Assembly (NCBI GenBank): GCA_012521625.1 | Contig: JAAYLY010000058.1 | Span: 1 to 32,039, forward strand | DNA: 32,039 bases | Direction of reading: 5' to 3' | Source: Tissierellia bacterium | Lineage (GTDB): Bacteria > Bacillota > Clostridia > Tissierellales > Tissierellaceae | Shown: positions 31,701-32,039 of the stretch, piece after piece | Position numbering within the stretch: the first letter of the stretch is position 1 | Layout of the letters: each line of letters opens with the position of its first letter | Program-made: the position numbers and the translations under genes | Notes under the pieces: model-generated | Database searches by the model: none | Told to the model about the DNA's origin: nothing | The model's input: only the letters and a program-made list of their open reading frames with translations

Positions 31701-32039
31701 AAGATATGCTCCCATCTTCTTTACCTCCTTAAATGCCCTTATGGGTATCCTAGTTATATATCTCATGATCCTAGATGGGGGAAATGGAAAGAAAATCTAC
31801 CTACCCCTTATGATAATATTTGCCGGAATATGCGACTGTTTAGATGGAAGGCTTGCTAGGAAGTTTAATGCGGATACCCTCTTTGGTAAGGAGTTGGACT
31901 CCTTAGCAGATGCCATCAGCTTTAGTTTAGCCCCTGTTAGCCTCTTGATAAATAATCTATTGGAATATACAGGACTTTTAGGTCTTGTGGCGGCCATAAC
32001 TTATCCCTTAGCCGGCATCTATAGACTGGCTAGGTTTAA
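31666..32039 (+). CDS. pssA: CDP-diacylglycerol-serine O-phosphatidyltransferase, N-terminal part (3' end outside window)
   Basis: The frame stays open to the window end (124 codons visible). The full CDP-alcohol phosphatidyltransferase motif D-x2-D-G-x2-A-R-x8-G-x3-D-x3-D is present, reading DCLDGRLAR ... GKELDSLAD, followed by AISFSLAP, which is typical of the serine-using PssA (DSLADxxSFGxAP) rather than PgsA. Makes phosphatidylserine from CDP-diacylglycerol and serine in the membrane. The ATG follows GAAAGGAGT, inside the upstream gene, giving a 35-bp overlap. Phosphatidylserine decarboxylase (psd) would be a natural next gene, but that lies outside. Confidence 0.88.
   Translation, partial: MKVAKKASLNFKRYAPIFFTSLNALMGILVIYLMILDGGNGKKIYLPLMIIFAGICDCLDGRLARKFNADTLFGKELDSLADAISFSLAPVSLLINNLLEYTGLLGLVAAITYPLAGIYRLARF

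Noticed and set aside
31666..32039. PgsA-type enzyme
   Set aside because: The motif context (DSLADAISFSLAP) fits serine phosphatidyltransferase; the C-terminal part needed for certainty is outside the window.

Overview
The window is AT-rich DNA from a low-GC, anaerobic-type Firmicute, most likely class Clostridia/Tissierellia. The clues are gene order (fba-transaldolase-glpX-rho-rpmE-DUF1385-prmC-prfA-sua5-ywlE-rpiB-upp-tagO-mnaA-atp-ywmB-murA), strong AGGAGG-type ribosome binding sites, frequent TTG starts, and arginine codons that look mostly AGG/AGA. I cannot name the genus. I found no tRNA, rRNA, CRISPR array, transposase or prophage gene.

Layout. (1) 1-4.5 kb: the tail of a DMT/EamA transporter runs convergently, across a bidirectional terminator, into a leftward three-gene operon. 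That operon encodes a MacB/LolD-type ABC ATPase, a secreted membrane-anchored protein with repeated CARDB-like beta domains, and a MacB/FtsX-type permease. Its leader carries a perfect 28-bp tandem duplication. (2) 4.8-18.3 kb: a rightward housekeeping block. It covers central carbon metabolism (class II aldolase, transaldolase, GlpX phosphatase, RpiB), transcription termination (Rho), translation (L31, PrmC, RF1, Sua5/TsaC), a pair of short CHR transporters between prmC and prfA, a probable protein-arginine phosphatase, uracil salvage (Upp), and the first steps of teichoic acid/polymer synthesis (TagO/WecA-like and UDP-GlcNAc 2-epimerase). (3) 18.6-25.6 kb: a complete F1Fo ATP synthase operon (atpZ-I-B-E-F-H-A-G-D-C). 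Its c subunit has the full sodium-binding signature, so this is predicted to be a Na+-coupled enzyme. (4) 25.8-27.9 kb: ywmB and murA. (5) 28.0-32.0 kb: an apparently Fur-controlled, tightly overlapping operon of feoA, a short divergent feoB, a nicotianamine-synthase-like SAM-dependent enzyme, a flippase/synthase-like membrane protein (UPF0104) and pssA, which is cut by the window end.

The least explained segment is region 5. A ferrous-iron-type transporter is translationally chained to a small NAS-like enzyme and two phospholipid-type membrane proteins behind a double Fur box. The second is region 1, an ABC exporter in which a CARDB-repeat protein occupies the gene position usually held by a MacA-type adaptor. 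The ATP synthase ion prediction is the firmest functional inference. All functions are read from motifs and context; no database search was run.
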